Counted from the first letter of the stretch, positions 53,692 to 63,033 are shown. The stretch is DNA of 64,000 bases from Eubacterium sp. (GCA_017445905.1 JAFSRX010000038.1:1-64000), one strand, 5' to 3'. The notes: generated by a model not told the origin, from the sequence alone. A program made the numbers and translations.

Positions 53692-54549
53692 TTATTCTAT
53701 CGGTTTAAGATTTTTCAGACTGAAATCAAGTATCGGCGCTGAGTGGGTGAGCGCTCCGCAGGAAACGAAGTCAACCCCGATTCCTGCAATTTCTCTGAGT
53801 CTTTCCTTAGTTACATTTCCGCTGCACTCAGTTTCAGCTTTATTTCCAATCATTTCAACGGCTTTTCTCATCGTTTCATTATCCATATTATCAAGCATAA
53901 TGATATCTGCGCCTGCGTCAAGAGCTTCCTGAACCTGCTCGAGAGTTTCGGTTTCAATTTCAATCTTTCTGACGAAGGGCGCATATGCCTTTGCCATTTT
54001 GATTGCATTTGTTATTGAGCCTGCAGCTCCGATATGGTTATCTTTGAGAAGAACACCGTCGGAAAGATTATATCTGTGGTTTGTTCCTCCGCCGACTTTA
54101 ACAGCGTGCTTTTCAAAGGGGCGCATATTAGGCGTTGTTTTTCTCGTGTCGAGAAGAACGGTTTTAAAGCCTTCAAGCTCGCTTGCGTATTCGTTTGTTA
54201 TGGTTGCAATTCCGCTCATTCTCTGGAGATAGTTGAGAGCCGTTCTCTCACCGCTGAGCAGCGCTTTGATATCGCCATAGACTATTCCGATAAGAGTTCC
54301 TTTTTCGATTCTGTCGCCGTCTTTATATTCGGTTTCAAAACGGCTGTTTTCATCAAGGAGCTTAAACGTTCTTTCAAAAACATCAAGACCGCAGAGGATT
54401 CCGCTCTCCTTACAGATAAGCTCGGCTTTTCCTTTTTTATCTTCGGGCATAACAGCGTTAGTTGAAACATCTTCGCTTGTTATATCCTCTTTTAAAGTGT
54501 TTAAAATGTAGTCATCAACATTAACCTTCATTGTTACACCATTTAGCAT
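53692..54549 (-). CDS. nadC: nicotinate-nucleotide pyrophosphorylase (quinolinate phosphoribosyltransferase)
   Basis: About 285 aa. Motifs LLDTRKTTPNMR, KVGGGTNHRYNLSDGVLLKDNH and EIETETLEQV identify QAPRTase, which makes nicotinate mononucleotide from quinolinate and PRPP. GATGAGGA lies 6 bases before an ATG at 54549, while a more typical family start (MKVNVDDY) is at 54531. Both are within the end of nadB, so the genes overlap and are cotranscribed. Confidence 0.92.
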   Translation of the reverse strand: MLNGVTMKVNVDDYILNTLKEDITSEDVSTNAVMPEDKKGKAELICKESGILCGLDVFERTFKLLDENSRFETEYKDGDRIEKGTLIGIVYGDIKALLSGERTALNYLQRMSGIATITNEYASELEGFKTVLLDTRKTTPNMRPFEKHAVKVGGGTNHRYNLSDGVLLKDNHIGAAGSITNAIKMAKAYAPFVRKIEIETETLEQVQEALDAGADIIMLDNMDNETMRKAVEMIGNKAETECSGNVTKERLREIAGIGVDFVSCGALTHSAPILDFSLKNLKPIE

Positions 54550-55846
54550 AAAAATCCTCATCCTTTCTCTTGATTTCATTCATAATAAGCTCTTTGAACT
54601 CTTTTTCCCTCTGTTCTTTTTTCGGGTAGGATTTAAGGTCAACAGGGGGGAACTTGTCATTTTTAACAGACCTGTCGTTTGCAATGAGCTCAGCTGCGCG
54701 CTGTGCAAAAACAAGGCTTTCAAGCAGTGAATTTGAAGCAAGACGGTTTTTTCCGTGAACTCCGTTGCAGGCGGTTTCGCCAACTGCATAGAGATATTTC
54801 ATCGAGGTTGCGCCGTTGATATCCGTTTTAACTCCGCCCATCATATAGTGCTGAGCAGGGGTTACGGGAACAGCGTCCTTCGTCATATCATATCCCTCGT
54901 CCATACATGCTTCAAAAATATTCGGAAAACGTTTTTTTGCTTCTTCGCTCGTCATTGTCGGAAGAGTTAAATAAACGTGGTCCGTATTGAATTTTTTCAT
55001 TTCCTTAACTATAGCTTCGGTAACAACATCCCTCGGCTGCAACTCGTCGGTGAAGCGCTCGCCGTTTTCGTTGAGAAGTATTGCTCCTTCACCTCTTACG
55101 CTTTCGCTGATAAGAAAACGTCTGCCCTTTTTCTTTGAATAGAGCGTTGTTGGATGAATCTGAATATAGTTCATATCCTGAAGCTCAACGCCGTGTTTTA
55201 TACTGAGAGCAAAGGAATCTCCTGTTATATGGGGATAGTTTGTTGAGTTGAGGAATAATCCGCCGATACCGCCTGTTGCAAGAATAACATTTCTTGCAAT
55301 AATTGCGCCCATTTCGCCGTAATCATCCTCGCAGACAATTCCGTAGCACTCATTATCCTTTTCAATGAAATCAATCATTGTTGTCTGCGTGACGAAGGTT
55401 ATATTCCTTCTTTTAAGCGCTCTTGAAAGAAGAGCATCGGTAATTTGTTTTCCCGTTTCATCCTTATAGTGAAGAATACGGTTCTGGCGGTGCGCTCCCT
55501 CACGGGTATAATCGTATTCGCCGCCGTCCTCGGTGTCAAATTCAACTCCGAGATTAACAAGGGCCTGAATAACATCGGGCGAGGATTCAATCATAACCCT
55601 TACGGCATCGGGATTGTTTTCATAGTGCCCCGCTTTCATTGTATCTTCAAAATAGCAGTTGAAATCGTCAATGCTTTTTAAAACACAAACACCGCCCTGG
55701 GCAAGATATGAGTCGGCATCTTTGAGCTCTTCTTTTGTTATAATAAAAATGTCTTTGTTTTTCGGAAGACATAGCGCAGTAAAAAGTCCTGCAACTCCGG
55801 AGCCGACTATAACTGTATTGGTATAGATATAGTTTTCCTTTTTCAT
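54521..55846 (-). CDS. nadB: L-aspartate oxidase
   Basis: 441 aa from ATG at 55846 (MKKENYIYTNTVIVGSGVAG, an FAD-binding start). Further motifs are SYLAQGGVCV, HYMMGGVKTDINGATSMKYLYA and ETACNGVHGKNRLASNSLLE. It oxidises aspartate to iminoaspartate with FAD, the first NAD synthesis step. The partner quinolinate synthase (nadA) is not in the window. A longer frame to 55957 lacks homology. No NiaR-type operator was recognised upstream. Confidence 0.92.
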   Translation of the reverse strand: MKKENYIYTNTVIVGSGVAGLFTALCLPKNKDIFIITKEELKDADSYLAQGGVCVLKSIDDFNCYFEDTMKAGHYENNPDAVRVMIESSPDVIQALVNLGVEFDTEDGGEYDYTREGAHRQNRILHYKDETGKQITDALLSRALKRRNITFVTQTTMIDFIEKDNECYGIVCEDDYGEMGAIIARNVILATGGIGGLFLNSTNYPHITGDSFALSIKHGVELQDMNYIQIHPTTLYSKKKGRRFLISESVRGEGAILLNENGERFTDELQPRDVVTEAIVKEMKKFNTDHVYLTLPTMTSEEAKKRFPNIFEACMDEGYDMTKDAVPVTPAQHYMMGGVKTDINGATSMKYLYAVGETACNGVHGKNRLASNSLLESLVFAQRAAELIANDRSVKNDKFPPVDLKSYPKKEQREKEFKELIMNEIKRKDEDFYAKWCNNEG

Positions 55847-56277
55847 AACAGTTCCCAACCTGAGATATGTAGCTAATTTATTTATATAAAATATATATTT
55901 TTTTTCAATTAAAGTCAATAGATATATTTCCGTATGAAAGATATTAATCAAAAACATTTTAATTAATTGCCAAAACTATTGACAAAACTGTAAGAATATG
56001 TTACTTTTTTGTTACCTATGACAACAACAAGATTTTGACGAAAAACAGCGTTTTTGGGTTAAAACGCAATATATTGTATTTTAATTGAATTTTTTGCAGA
56101 TATTTTGTTTATTTTGAAAAATTACATTTTGGATAAAATACCCCTTGCGTTGTTTCTTTTACATCTGTAGTCTGTTATAATAATCAAGGTTTAAAGTCAT
56201 ACATAAAATTAATTTAAGTTTTAATAATATATTTAGAAACAAAAATCGAGATAATCCCGATATTAGGGGGAAAAACA
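55847..56277. other. divergent promoter region between nadB and murA
   Basis: 431 bases, very AT-rich. A TATAAT at 56176-56181 with only a weak -35 about 16 bases before it is the likely murA promoter. The short AATCGAGATAATCCCGATAT hairpin lies just before the murA ribosome site. I see no gene, tRNA or riboswitch here. Confidence 0.4.
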
Positions 56278-57564
56278 TTGGAAAATTTTGTTATTACGGG
56301 CGGTCATGAGCTGTTCGGTGAAGTTAATATAAGCGGTGCAAAGAATGCAGCAGTTGCAATTATTCCTGCAGCAATTCTTGCAAACGATAAAGTTGTAATT
56401 GAAAACATACCTCAGATAAGCGATGTTAAACTCATTATCGAAATTCTTGATAATATGGGCGCTTCCGTTAAGCTTCTGAGCAAGGATACTATTGAAATTG
56501 ATACATCGCATATCAACTATCAGGCTGTTGGATATGAGCTTACCTCTCATTTCAGAGCGAGCTATTATCTTATCGGTGCAATGCTCGGCAGGTTTAAAAA
56601 GGCTGAGGTTGCAATGCCCGGCGGATGCAATTTCGGAGTTCGTCCCATTGATTTGCATATCAAGGGTTTTGAAATGCTCGGCTCAAAGGTTGATATTGTT
56701 GACGGAATGGTCTGCGCTCAGGCGGACAAGCTTGTTGGCGCTTCTATTTATATGGATACTGTATCCGTTGGCGCAACAATTAATGTTATGCTCGCTGCAG
56801 TTCTTGCAAGAGGTTTAACCGTTATAGAAAATGCTGCAAAAGAGCCCCATATCGTTGACCTTGCAAACTTCCTTAACTCAATGGGTGCGGATGTCAGAGG
56901 CGCAGGAACGGACGTTATAAGAATTCACGGCGTTGAAAAAATGCACGGTTGCACATATTCAATTATTCCCGACCAGATTGAAGCAGGAACATATATGGTT
57001 GCCGCTGCAGCCTGCGGAGGAGATGTTCTTATTAAGAACGTTATTCCAAAGCACCTTGAATCAATAAGCGCAAAACTTGAAGAGGCAGGAGCAGAAATCA
57101 TTGAATATGATGACGCAGTTCGTGTAACAAGATTTAAGCCGCTTACCAAGTGCAATGTTAAAACAATGCCGCATCCCGGCTTCCCGACTGATATGCAGCC
57201 CCAGATAGCAGTTCTTCTTTCAATAGCAAGCGGAACGAGTATTCTTTCAGAAAGCGTTTGGGATAACCGTTTTCAGTATGTAGGACAGCTTTTGAGAATG
57301 GGCGCAAACATTCAGGTTGACGGAAAGGTTGCAGTTATTGAAGGCGTTCATAAGCTCACAGGTGTCAGCGTTAAAGCAACCGACCTTCGTGCTGGCGCTG
57401 CGATGATTATTGCAGGACTTGTTGCAGAGGGCTCAACAACGGTTGAAAACATTAATTATATTGACCGTGGTTATGAAGATGTTGTTGTTAAATTCTCCTC
57501 ACTCGGAGCAGATATAAGGCGAGTTGAGGTTAAGGATACTCAAACAGTTCAGTCCGCAGGATAA
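56278..57564 (+). CDS. murA: UDP-N-acetylglucosamine 1-carboxyvinyltransferase
   Basis: 428 aa, full length. It begins with a TTG codon preceded by TTAGGGGG. Motifs SGAKNAAV, the catalytic-loop MPGGCNFGVRPIDLH (Cys about 119, the fosfomycin target) and DLRAGAAMI are present. It transfers enolpyruvate to UDP-GlcNAc, the first committed step of peptidoglycan synthesis. A strong terminator follows at 57636. Firmicutes often carry two murA genes, and which paralogue this is cannot be judged here. Confidence 0.93.
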   Translation: MENFVITGGHELFGEVNISGAKNAAVAIIPAAILANDKVVIENIPQISDVKLIIEILDNMGASVKLLSKDTIEIDTSHINYQAVGYELTSHFRASYYLIGAMLGRFKKAEVAMPGGCNFGVRPIDLHIKGFEMLGSKVDIVDGMVCAQADKLVGASIYMDTVSVGATINVMLAAVLARGLTVIENAAKEPHIVDLANFLNSMGADVRGAGTDVIRIHGVEKMHGCTYSIIPDQIEAGTYMVAAAACGGDVLIKNVIPKHLESISAKLEEAGAEIIEYDDAVRVTRFKPLTKCNVKTMPHPGFPTDMQPQIAVLLSIASGTSILSESVWDNRFQYVGQLLRMGANIQVDGKVAVIEGVHKLTGVSVKATDLRAGAAMIIAGLVAEGSTTVENINYIDRGYEDVVVKFSSLGADIRRVEVKDTQTVQSAG

Positions 57565-57635
57565 GCCTCCTGAAAAGCGCATAACCACGCCAAATAAATT
57601 ATTATGGTAAAAAAATAAACAAACTAAGATAGTTG

Positions 57636-57680
57636 AAACGGCTTGCACACATCGAGTGTACAAGCCGTTTGGCGTTTTTC
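57636..57680 (+). terminator. terminator of murA
   Basis: AAACGGCTTGCACA pairs with GTGTACAAGCCGTTT across a short loop, followed by GGCGTTTTTC and more T's. Confidence 0.85.
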
Positions 57681-57787
57681 GTTTTTTGCGAACAAGCGGT
57701 ACAAAAGTACAGCAAAGTTCGCGAGAAAACGAAATTATGCACTCTTCAGAAGTCTTATTTAATAAAATTATTTAGTAGGTTTAAATT

Positions 57788-58576
57788 ATGTCAAAGGTTT
57801 GTCAGCTTTTTTCGGGAAGCAGCGGAAATTCAATATTTGTTTCATATAAAGAAACTAAAATACTTGTTGATGCGGGTGTGAGCAACAAAAGAATATGCCG
57901 GGCGCTGAGCGATATCGGTGAGGATGCGTCAGAGCTTTCGGCTATATTTGTTACCCATGAGCATTCCGATCATATCAGCGGGCTTAGAGTTTTAGCGTCA
58001 AAGTATAATATTCCCGTTTTTGCAGCTCAGGATGTTATTGATGCAATGAAAAATACAAATATTATTAATGAAAAAGTTGAAACGTTTCCGATTGAAAACA
58101 ATATGGAAATCGCAGGGATAGAAATTCTTCCTTTCAAGCTCAGCCACGACAGCGTTTCGTGCCACGGCTACCGTTTCAATTTAGGAAGCTCAAGAAGTGT
58201 CGGCGTTTGCACTGATACGGGATATGTTACCGAGGAGGCTGAAAAAACACTTAAAGGCAGCAATCTGATATTCCTTGAATCAAACCACGAGGTAACAATG
58301 CTTCAAAACAGCGCATATCCCTATCATTTAAAGAAAAGAATTCTTTCTGAAGTCGGACATCTCTCTAATTTTGCGAGCAGTGAATTTGCAAAGGAGCTTG
58401 CTAAAAGCGGAACAACGAGATTTGTTCTTGCCCATCTGAGCAGAGAAAATAATACACCCGATATTGCAAGAGAGAACGCAGTTTCAGCTCTTTGGGAAGA
58501 GGGCTTTAAAGAAAATTCGGACTATAGATTATACATAAGCGCACCAGTAAACAGCGAGAAGGCGATAACTCTATGA
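57788..58576 (+). CDS. MBL-fold metallo-hydrolase (WalJ/YycJ type)
   Basis: 262 aa. The metal motif THEHSDHISG, then TDTGYV and FLESNHEVTML, match the YycJ/WalJ group of metallo-beta-lactamase-fold nucleases. WalJ normally sits in the WalKR cell-wall operon and is linked to cell wall and DNA repair. Here it is paired with rlmH, as in many Firmicutes, but no walK or walR is in the window. It overlaps rlmH by ATGA. Confidence 0.88.
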   Translation: MSKVCQLFSGSSGNSIFVSYKETKILVDAGVSNKRICRALSDIGEDASELSAIFVTHEHSDHISGLRVLASKYNIPVFAAQDVIDAMKNTNIINEKVETFPIENNMEIAGIEILPFKLSHDSVSCHGYRFNLGSSRSVGVCTDTGYVTEEAEKTLKGSNLIFLESNHEVTMLQNSAYPYHLKKRILSEVGHLSNFASSEFAKELAKSGTTRFVLAHLSRENNTPDIARENAVSALWEEGFKENSDYRLYISAPVNSEKAITL

Positions 58577-59052
58577 TAAAAATAAATATTATTGCAGTTG
58601 GAAAGCTCAAGGAAAAATATCTTGTTGATGCCTGCAGCGAATATCTCAAAAGACTTAAAGCATATGCAAAGGTTGAAATAATTCAGATAAATGAATATAA
58701 AGCAAATGATAATCCCTCTGTTTCAGAAATTGAGATAATTAAGGAAAAAGAGGGCGAAATGATTCTTTCAAAGATTTCAAAGGGTGCTTTTGTTATTCCG
58801 ATGTGTATTGAAGGGAATCAGCTTTCAAGCGAAGAATTCAGTAAAAAAATTGAAAACATTATGCTCTCAAACGGTGAAATTGATTTTATAATCGGCGGCT
58901 CTTTCGGACTGTCCGACAAGGTTAAGCAAAGAGGAAATCTTAAACTTTCATTCGGGAAAATAACTCTTCCTCATCAGCTTATGAGAGTTGTTCTCTGTGA
59001 GCAGATATACAGAGCGTTTTCAATAATGAATAATTCAAAATATCATAAATGA
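58573..59052 (+). CDS. rlmH: 23S rRNA pseudouridine1915 N3-methyltransferase
   Basis: 159 aa, exactly family length. Contains FIIGGSFGLSD and LPHQLMRVVLCEQIYRAFSI, the SPOUT-class SAM knot. It methylates pseudouridine 1915 in helix 69 of 23S rRNA on the assembled ribosome. Translationally coupled to the WalJ-type gene. Confidence 0.94.
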   Translation: MIKINIIAVGKLKEKYLVDACSEYLKRLKAYAKVEIIQINEYKANDNPSVSEIEIIKEKEGEMILSKISKGAFVIPMCIEGNQLSSEEFSKKIENIMLSNGEIDFIIGGSFGLSDKVKQRGNLKLSFGKITLPHQLMRVVLCEQIYRAFSIMNNSKYHK

Positions 59053-59112
59053 GTTGAACTTTATTTTTCTGTATGATAGAATAATCTTAATAATTTTATT
59101 GAAGGTGAAACA

Positions 59113-59379
59113 ATGAAAATCAAAGAAGGATTTGCAAAAAGAGAAATAGCGGGCTCACATATTGTTGTTCCCGTTGGTAAAACAGCAATGGAATTCAATG
59201 CGATGATAACCCTGAATGAGTCGGGCGCATTTTATTGGGACTGTTTTCAAAAGGATATAACTGTAGATGAGGCAGTTAAAATGGTACTCGATGAATATGA
59301 GGTTGAAGAAGAAAGAGCAAGAGCGGATGTTGAAAAATTTATTGAAATGCTCAAAGAAAACGACTTGCTCGAAAAATAA
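59113..59379 (+). CDS. PqqD-family peptide chaperone, stand-alone
   Basis: 88 aa. FAKREIAGSHIVVPVGKTA, LNESGAFYWDCF and a C-terminal helix KFIEMLKENDLL match PqqD/RRE proteins, which hold a precursor peptide for a radical SAM or other RiPP enzyme. No maturase or precursor gene is adjacent, so its partner must be elsewhere or absent. The ribosome site GAAGGTGA and its own terminator indicate a single-gene transcript. Confidence 0.8.
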   Translation: MKIKEGFAKREIAGSHIVVPVGKTAMEFNAMITLNESGAFYWDCFQKDITVDEAVKMVLDEYEVEEERARADVEKFIEMLKENDLLEK

Positions 59380-59395
59380 TTATTTAAGAGGCGGT

Positions 59396-59419
59396 TTTCG
59401 CCTCTTTTTGCTTGCTTAT
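59396..59419 (+). terminator. terminator of the PqqD-like gene
   Basis: AAGAGGCG/CGCCTCTT hairpin followed by T's. Confidence 0.85.
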
Positions 59420-59457
59420 ATAATACCAATGAAAAATGCTTTTTAAGAGGAAGAAAA

Positions 59458-60552
59458 ATGAAAGAAAACCTATTTAATAAAAAAACATTAATAATATGTG
59501 CAGTTGTTTTAATTGCGATAATTGCGACTGTGATAACTGCAGTTGCAGTAAACCATAATAATAGCGATGATAAAGAAACGGTAGGGCAAAGCACATCTGC
59601 TCACACTACAGAAGAGGAAAGCGCTGTTTCAGAAAAGGCAGCTGTTTCAACAACTAAAAAACAAACCGATTATTCTTCAATAGAAGCTGATTTAAAAAAA
59701 TATGCTTTCGGTTTTACCGATGCAAAAATGAGCTTTAGAGAGAGCGATTCAAAGATTTATTATTCAGACAGCGAAAATGCCGCAACAACGCTTTTCAGAT
59801 TTAATCCGAAAAAATCAGAGAAAGAAGCATATCTTGAAATACCCTCGGCAAAAACCTACGGAAAAACATTTCGCAGCTTGGTAAAGCTCTGTGAAAAGGG
59901 AGTTATAGTTGAATATTGCAGTGATGATATGCTTGAAGGAGATGTAATACCTGATTATTATTTCTATGCCCGCTCATATAAAGGTAAAAAAGATATATCA
60001 AAGAACGTTAACGAATATTCAGATGAGTTTGACGGCGAGGAAATATATATTGCCAATAATGAGGATAGCTCGGTTGAATGTGTTGAGGCGGATGCCGAGA
60101 GCTCATCGGACAGAGAATATTGCTTCCAGGGATTTATGTATTTGCCCCGACAACTGAATGAATACTATCTTGAACAGGTTTTCACCGAGGGAGATGAGGT
60201 ATTCGGAATTTTTTGCGGAGGAGAAAACTATGACAAATATCAGCTTGTTCATATAGAGGACAGGGATGAACTTGAAATCATCGGCGAAATATCAGATATT
60301 TATTATATAGCAGATAAAACCTTTTATTTCTGTAAAGACACAAGGCTCTTTTCAATCAATCTTGAATCAGATGATTTCAAGATTAAGGATGTTATGAGTT
60401 TAAACTGCGATGTTTTGTACTTCGTAACAAAGGACAGAGCATATTTTTGCAAGTATCAGAGCGAAAACTCGGCTGAAATTTTCTACGTTGAAACAGCAAC
60501 AGGAAAAATTCAGAAAGTTGCTTCCGACTCCTTTCAGACCACTAAAGATTAA
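59458..60552 (+). CDS. membrane-anchored extracytoplasmic protein of unknown function
   Basis: 364 aa. One N-terminal transmembrane helix (TLIICAVVLIAIIATVITAVAV), a Ser/Thr/Glu-rich linker, then a beta-rich domain with repeated FRFNPKKSEKEAYLEI-like and FSINLESDDFKI-like blades. This could be a beta-propeller. The family is not recognised. AAGAGGAAG precedes the ATG. A perfect palindrome (60563-60600) ends the transcript. Confidence 0.6.
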   Translation: MKENLFNKKTLIICAVVLIAIIATVITAVAVNHNNSDDKETVGQSTSAHTTEEESAVSEKAAVSTTKKQTDYSSIEADLKKYAFGFTDAKMSFRESDSKIYYSDSENAATTLFRFNPKKSEKEAYLEIPSAKTYGKTFRSLVKLCEKGVIVEYCSDDMLEGDVIPDYYFYARSYKGKKDISKNVNEYSDEFDGEEIYIANNEDSSVECVEADAESSSDREYCFQGFMYLPRQLNEYYLEQVFTEGDEVFGIFCGGENYDKYQLVHIEDRDELEIIGEISDIYYIADKTFYFCKDTRLFSINLESDDFKIKDVMSLNCDVLYFVTKDRAYFCKYQSENSAEIFYVETATGKIQKVASDSFQTTKD

Positions 60553-60562
60553 ACTTTTCAAA

Positions 60563-60600
60563 CATAATTAAGCCTCCTGAATTCAGGAGGCTTAATTATG
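60563..60600. terminator. perfect palindrome between convergent genes
   Basis: CATAATTAAGCCTCCTGAA and its exact reverse complement, 38 bases in total. It contains the stop codon of the convergent serine hydrolase gene and probably ends transcription from both sides, although the T-run is short. Confidence 0.65.
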
Positions 60601-62152
60601 ATTTAATTCTGTAGTTTGGTTCACCGATAAGAAGTATTGCAGGTGCAATGTATTTTTTAAGAAGTTTTTCAAGTCCTGCAGGAAGCGGGAAGCCTGAAAA
60701 ATCAACATAGTGAACAGCCAGAGTCGGCAAATCGGGGAACGAGGAGTTTTTAACAACAATGTTTTTTTCATCGGTGAAGTCAAAATCAAGCTGCCGAACC
60801 TGGCACGCTTCTTCCATTCTTACAAGAACCCGAAGAACCGTTGGACTTATCCAGGCAGCCTTTGCGCAGGCGGTATATTTTATATCGCCATAGCTGACTG
60901 TGCTCATAGCATAGGTGTTATCCATTCCTAAACGTATCTCATTAACAAAGCTGCCCTCTTTCCAGACGAGATAGAGGTTTTTCTCCTTATCAAGATGAAA
61001 AATAAAGCGGTCGGTATTGCCAACATATTCGTTAAAAACAGTTGACATTGTAACATTGAGCATTGAAGCAAATGAGCTTGATTTCGTGTGAAGCGCTTTC
61101 TGATGATATTTCCTCTCAAGCTCAAAGTTGCGCTCTGTTGAAGGAAGATAATCCTTATCATCAAGTGAGCTCAGTAATGTTTTCAGCTTTTCTTCGTATT
61201 CTTTTTCAGGCTCGTCCCAAAGAGTTTTTGCCATATCGCTGACTGCTCTTGAAAGCAGCTCATCCTTTGAAACTGCTGCGTTAACAACAAGAACAGTATC
61301 TTTATTCTCAAAAACATATCCGAGCTGACCAAATAAGCCGTATGCGCGGTATGTATCGGGAATTGAGGTGCGCCAGAAGCCGTAGCCGTAACCCTTTGTA
61401 ACATCGGGCTGACCTTTTTTAACGGTCGGAACCTGATAAGCCGTTGCCTGCTTAACCCAGGATTCGGGAATAACCTGCTTGCCGTAATAAATACCGCCGT
61501 TTGAATAGCAGAGCATAATTTTTGCAAGGTCTTCTGTTGACATATAAAGTCCCCATCCGCCTGCGGCGTAGCCGTGAATTCCTGTTTCCCAGACTGGCTT
61601 TTTGATATCAAGCGGAGCAAAGAGACGGGGATAGAGAAAGTCAATCAGCGTTTCGCCGTAAACCTTGCTGATAATAGCGGAAAGCATATAGAAATTATCG
61701 TTAACATATAAAAATGCTTTGCCCGGCTTTGCAAAAAACGGAGCGTCAAAAAAGATTTTAACCCAATCTTTAAGATGGCGAGGCTTTGCCATTCCGATCA
61801 TTTTTCCTGCCGTCATAGTAACAAGATGGCGAACAGTAACCTTTTTATTACGTCCGAGCTTATCGTATTCAGGGAAAAATTTGCTGATTGAATCCTCTAA
61901 ATGAATTGTTCCTTCTTCAATGGCAAAACCAAGCGCAGTTGCGGTTATGGATTTTGAAATTGAATAGAGAACGTGGGTTGTATCGTTATCATAGGGAGGA
62001 TGACTGCCCTCTGCAACAACGCTTTGATTTTTTATCAGCATAAATGAATTAATTCCGAGATTTTCCCTTTCGGCGCGCTCTATAAATTTATAAACCGCCT
62101 TGGGATTAATTCCGTTTTCGCAACAAGTGCTTCGTTTTAGTGATTTGCTCAT
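60596..62152 (-). CDS. serine hydrolase (class C beta-lactamase family)
   Basis: 518 aa. The catalytic SxxK is SISK (64-67 in LYSISKSITA) and a YxN-type motif is in LYVNDN (about 140-150). A C-terminal domain follows (about 330-518) with a lipocalin-like pattern. There is no signal peptide, so it is predicted cytoplasmic, unlike true beta-lactamases. Such proteins are usually esterases or peptidases. The substrate is unknown. The apparent start at 62152 has no clear AGGAGG. Confidence 0.82.
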   Translation of the reverse strand: MSKSLKRSTCCENGINPKAVYKFIERAERENLGINSFMLIKNQSVVAEGSHPPYDNDTTHVLYSISKSITATALGFAIEEGTIHLEDSISKFFPEYDKLGRNKKVTVRHLVTMTAGKMIGMAKPRHLKDWVKIFFDAPFFAKPGKAFLYVNDNFYMLSAIISKVYGETLIDFLYPRLFAPLDIKKPVWETGIHGYAAGGWGLYMSTEDLAKIMLCYSNGGIYYGKQVIPESWVKQATAYQVPTVKKGQPDVTKGYGYGFWRTSIPDTYRAYGLFGQLGYVFENKDTVLVVNAAVSKDELLSRAVSDMAKTLWDEPEKEYEEKLKTLLSSLDDKDYLPSTERNFELERKYHQKALHTKSSSFASMLNVTMSTVFNEYVGNTDRFIFHLDKEKNLYLVWKEGSFVNEIRLGMDNTYAMSTVSYGDIKYTACAKAAWISPTVLRVLVRMEEACQVRQLDFDFTDEKNIVVKNSSFPDLPTLAVHYVDFSGFPLPAGLEKLLKKYIAPAILLIGEPNYRIKS

Positions 62153-62364
62153 ATAGTCACGACCGTTTTCAACAATTATTTTTCTCAGTATATCACACTT
62201 GCTGAAAGTTTACAACAAAATACATAGTCAACGAAACCGATTCAGCAATAACACACAAAAAAATATTGATTTTGCATAAATTTAAAAACCTCATCCACTT
62301 ATACGAAGAAAAAGAACTAACAAGCAGATGCCTGTTAGTTCTTTTTGGAGGAAGAGGGTGGATT

Positions 62365-62475
62365 TCGTCAAAACATATTCCGTGATTGAAGTATTTTGCG
62401 AGCAAAACACTAATAATCACTACATATGTTTTTCCTCTCGGCGAAAGTACAAGTATCTTTCGCCGTAATACTTTA
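62365..62475. repeat. structured dispersed element, family B copy 2 (partial)
   Basis: Starts TCGTCAAAACATATTCC and keeps the first stem AACATATTCCGTGATT/AATCACTACATATGTT and the second hairpin GGCGAAAG/CTTTCGCC around the loop TACAAGTAT. The right half of the element is missing. The break lies next to the tRNA-like remnant. Confidence 0.65.
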
Positions 62476-62476
62476 T

Positions 62477-62510
62477 GGTTCGAACCCCTGACCTGCTGAT
62501 TACAAATCGC
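62477..62510 (-). pseudogene. tRNA-Thr-like 3' fragment
   Basis: Read on the minus strand: GATTTGTAATCAGC, AGGTC and AGGGGTTCGAACC. This matches the anticodon loop (TGT), variable region and T-loop start of a tRNA-Thr. The acceptor and D arms are missing, and the T stem is not completed on the far side. Such stubs are typical scars of integrating elements at tRNA genes. Confidence 0.4.
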
Positions 62511-62581
62511 GACTTCTGATATAACAAACAGCCACAAACCGCCCCGCCCCGCCATTTTCAGCCACTTTGCTTTTAGTGAAA

Positions 62582-62657
62582 ATTGACCACTTATACCAAA
62601 TTTACGCAGGTTTTCACACGGCTTTTAATTTATAAGTGCTCAATAAGTGGTCAAAAT
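62582..62657. repeat. perfect 12-base inverted repeat
   Basis: TTGACCACTTAT near 62582 and its exact complement ATAAGTGGTCAA ending near 62657, separated by about 50 bases. It may be a regulatory or mobile-element end. The rest of the 62.2-63.1 kb gap is AT-rich with no supported gene. Confidence 0.5.
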
Positions 62658-63033
62658 AATTGCTTCGTGTAAACCACTATTTTTATAACACTTTTATAAT
62701 TCAAAAAACACATAAAAATGCTTATAATTTGCTGCATTTTTAATTTTAATGCCGGCTTTATCAACACGAATTAGTATAATCAAGATTGATACTGTCAGCA
62801 AGAAGAATGGAATGATGAAATGAAGCAAAAACAATTAAGAAAGTTATATCAATTATTCTTTGAAGCAAAGGCGGTATTTATATTGCTTTCAAAAAAGGCT
62901 TCTTCATTTTGGGGCTAACCTTCGTTATCGCATCTCGCCTTATGCAAAGTGTCTTTGTTGACAACAACAAACAAATGTCATTTTTTGTGCATATTTAATA
63001 ACGATTTTTGTTGAAAAAACCAATTGTTTTGAT

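Noticed and set aside
62193..62555. 120-aa minus-strand frame
   Set aside because: It crosses the family B copy and the tRNA-like stub, so it is repeat DNA that happens to be open.
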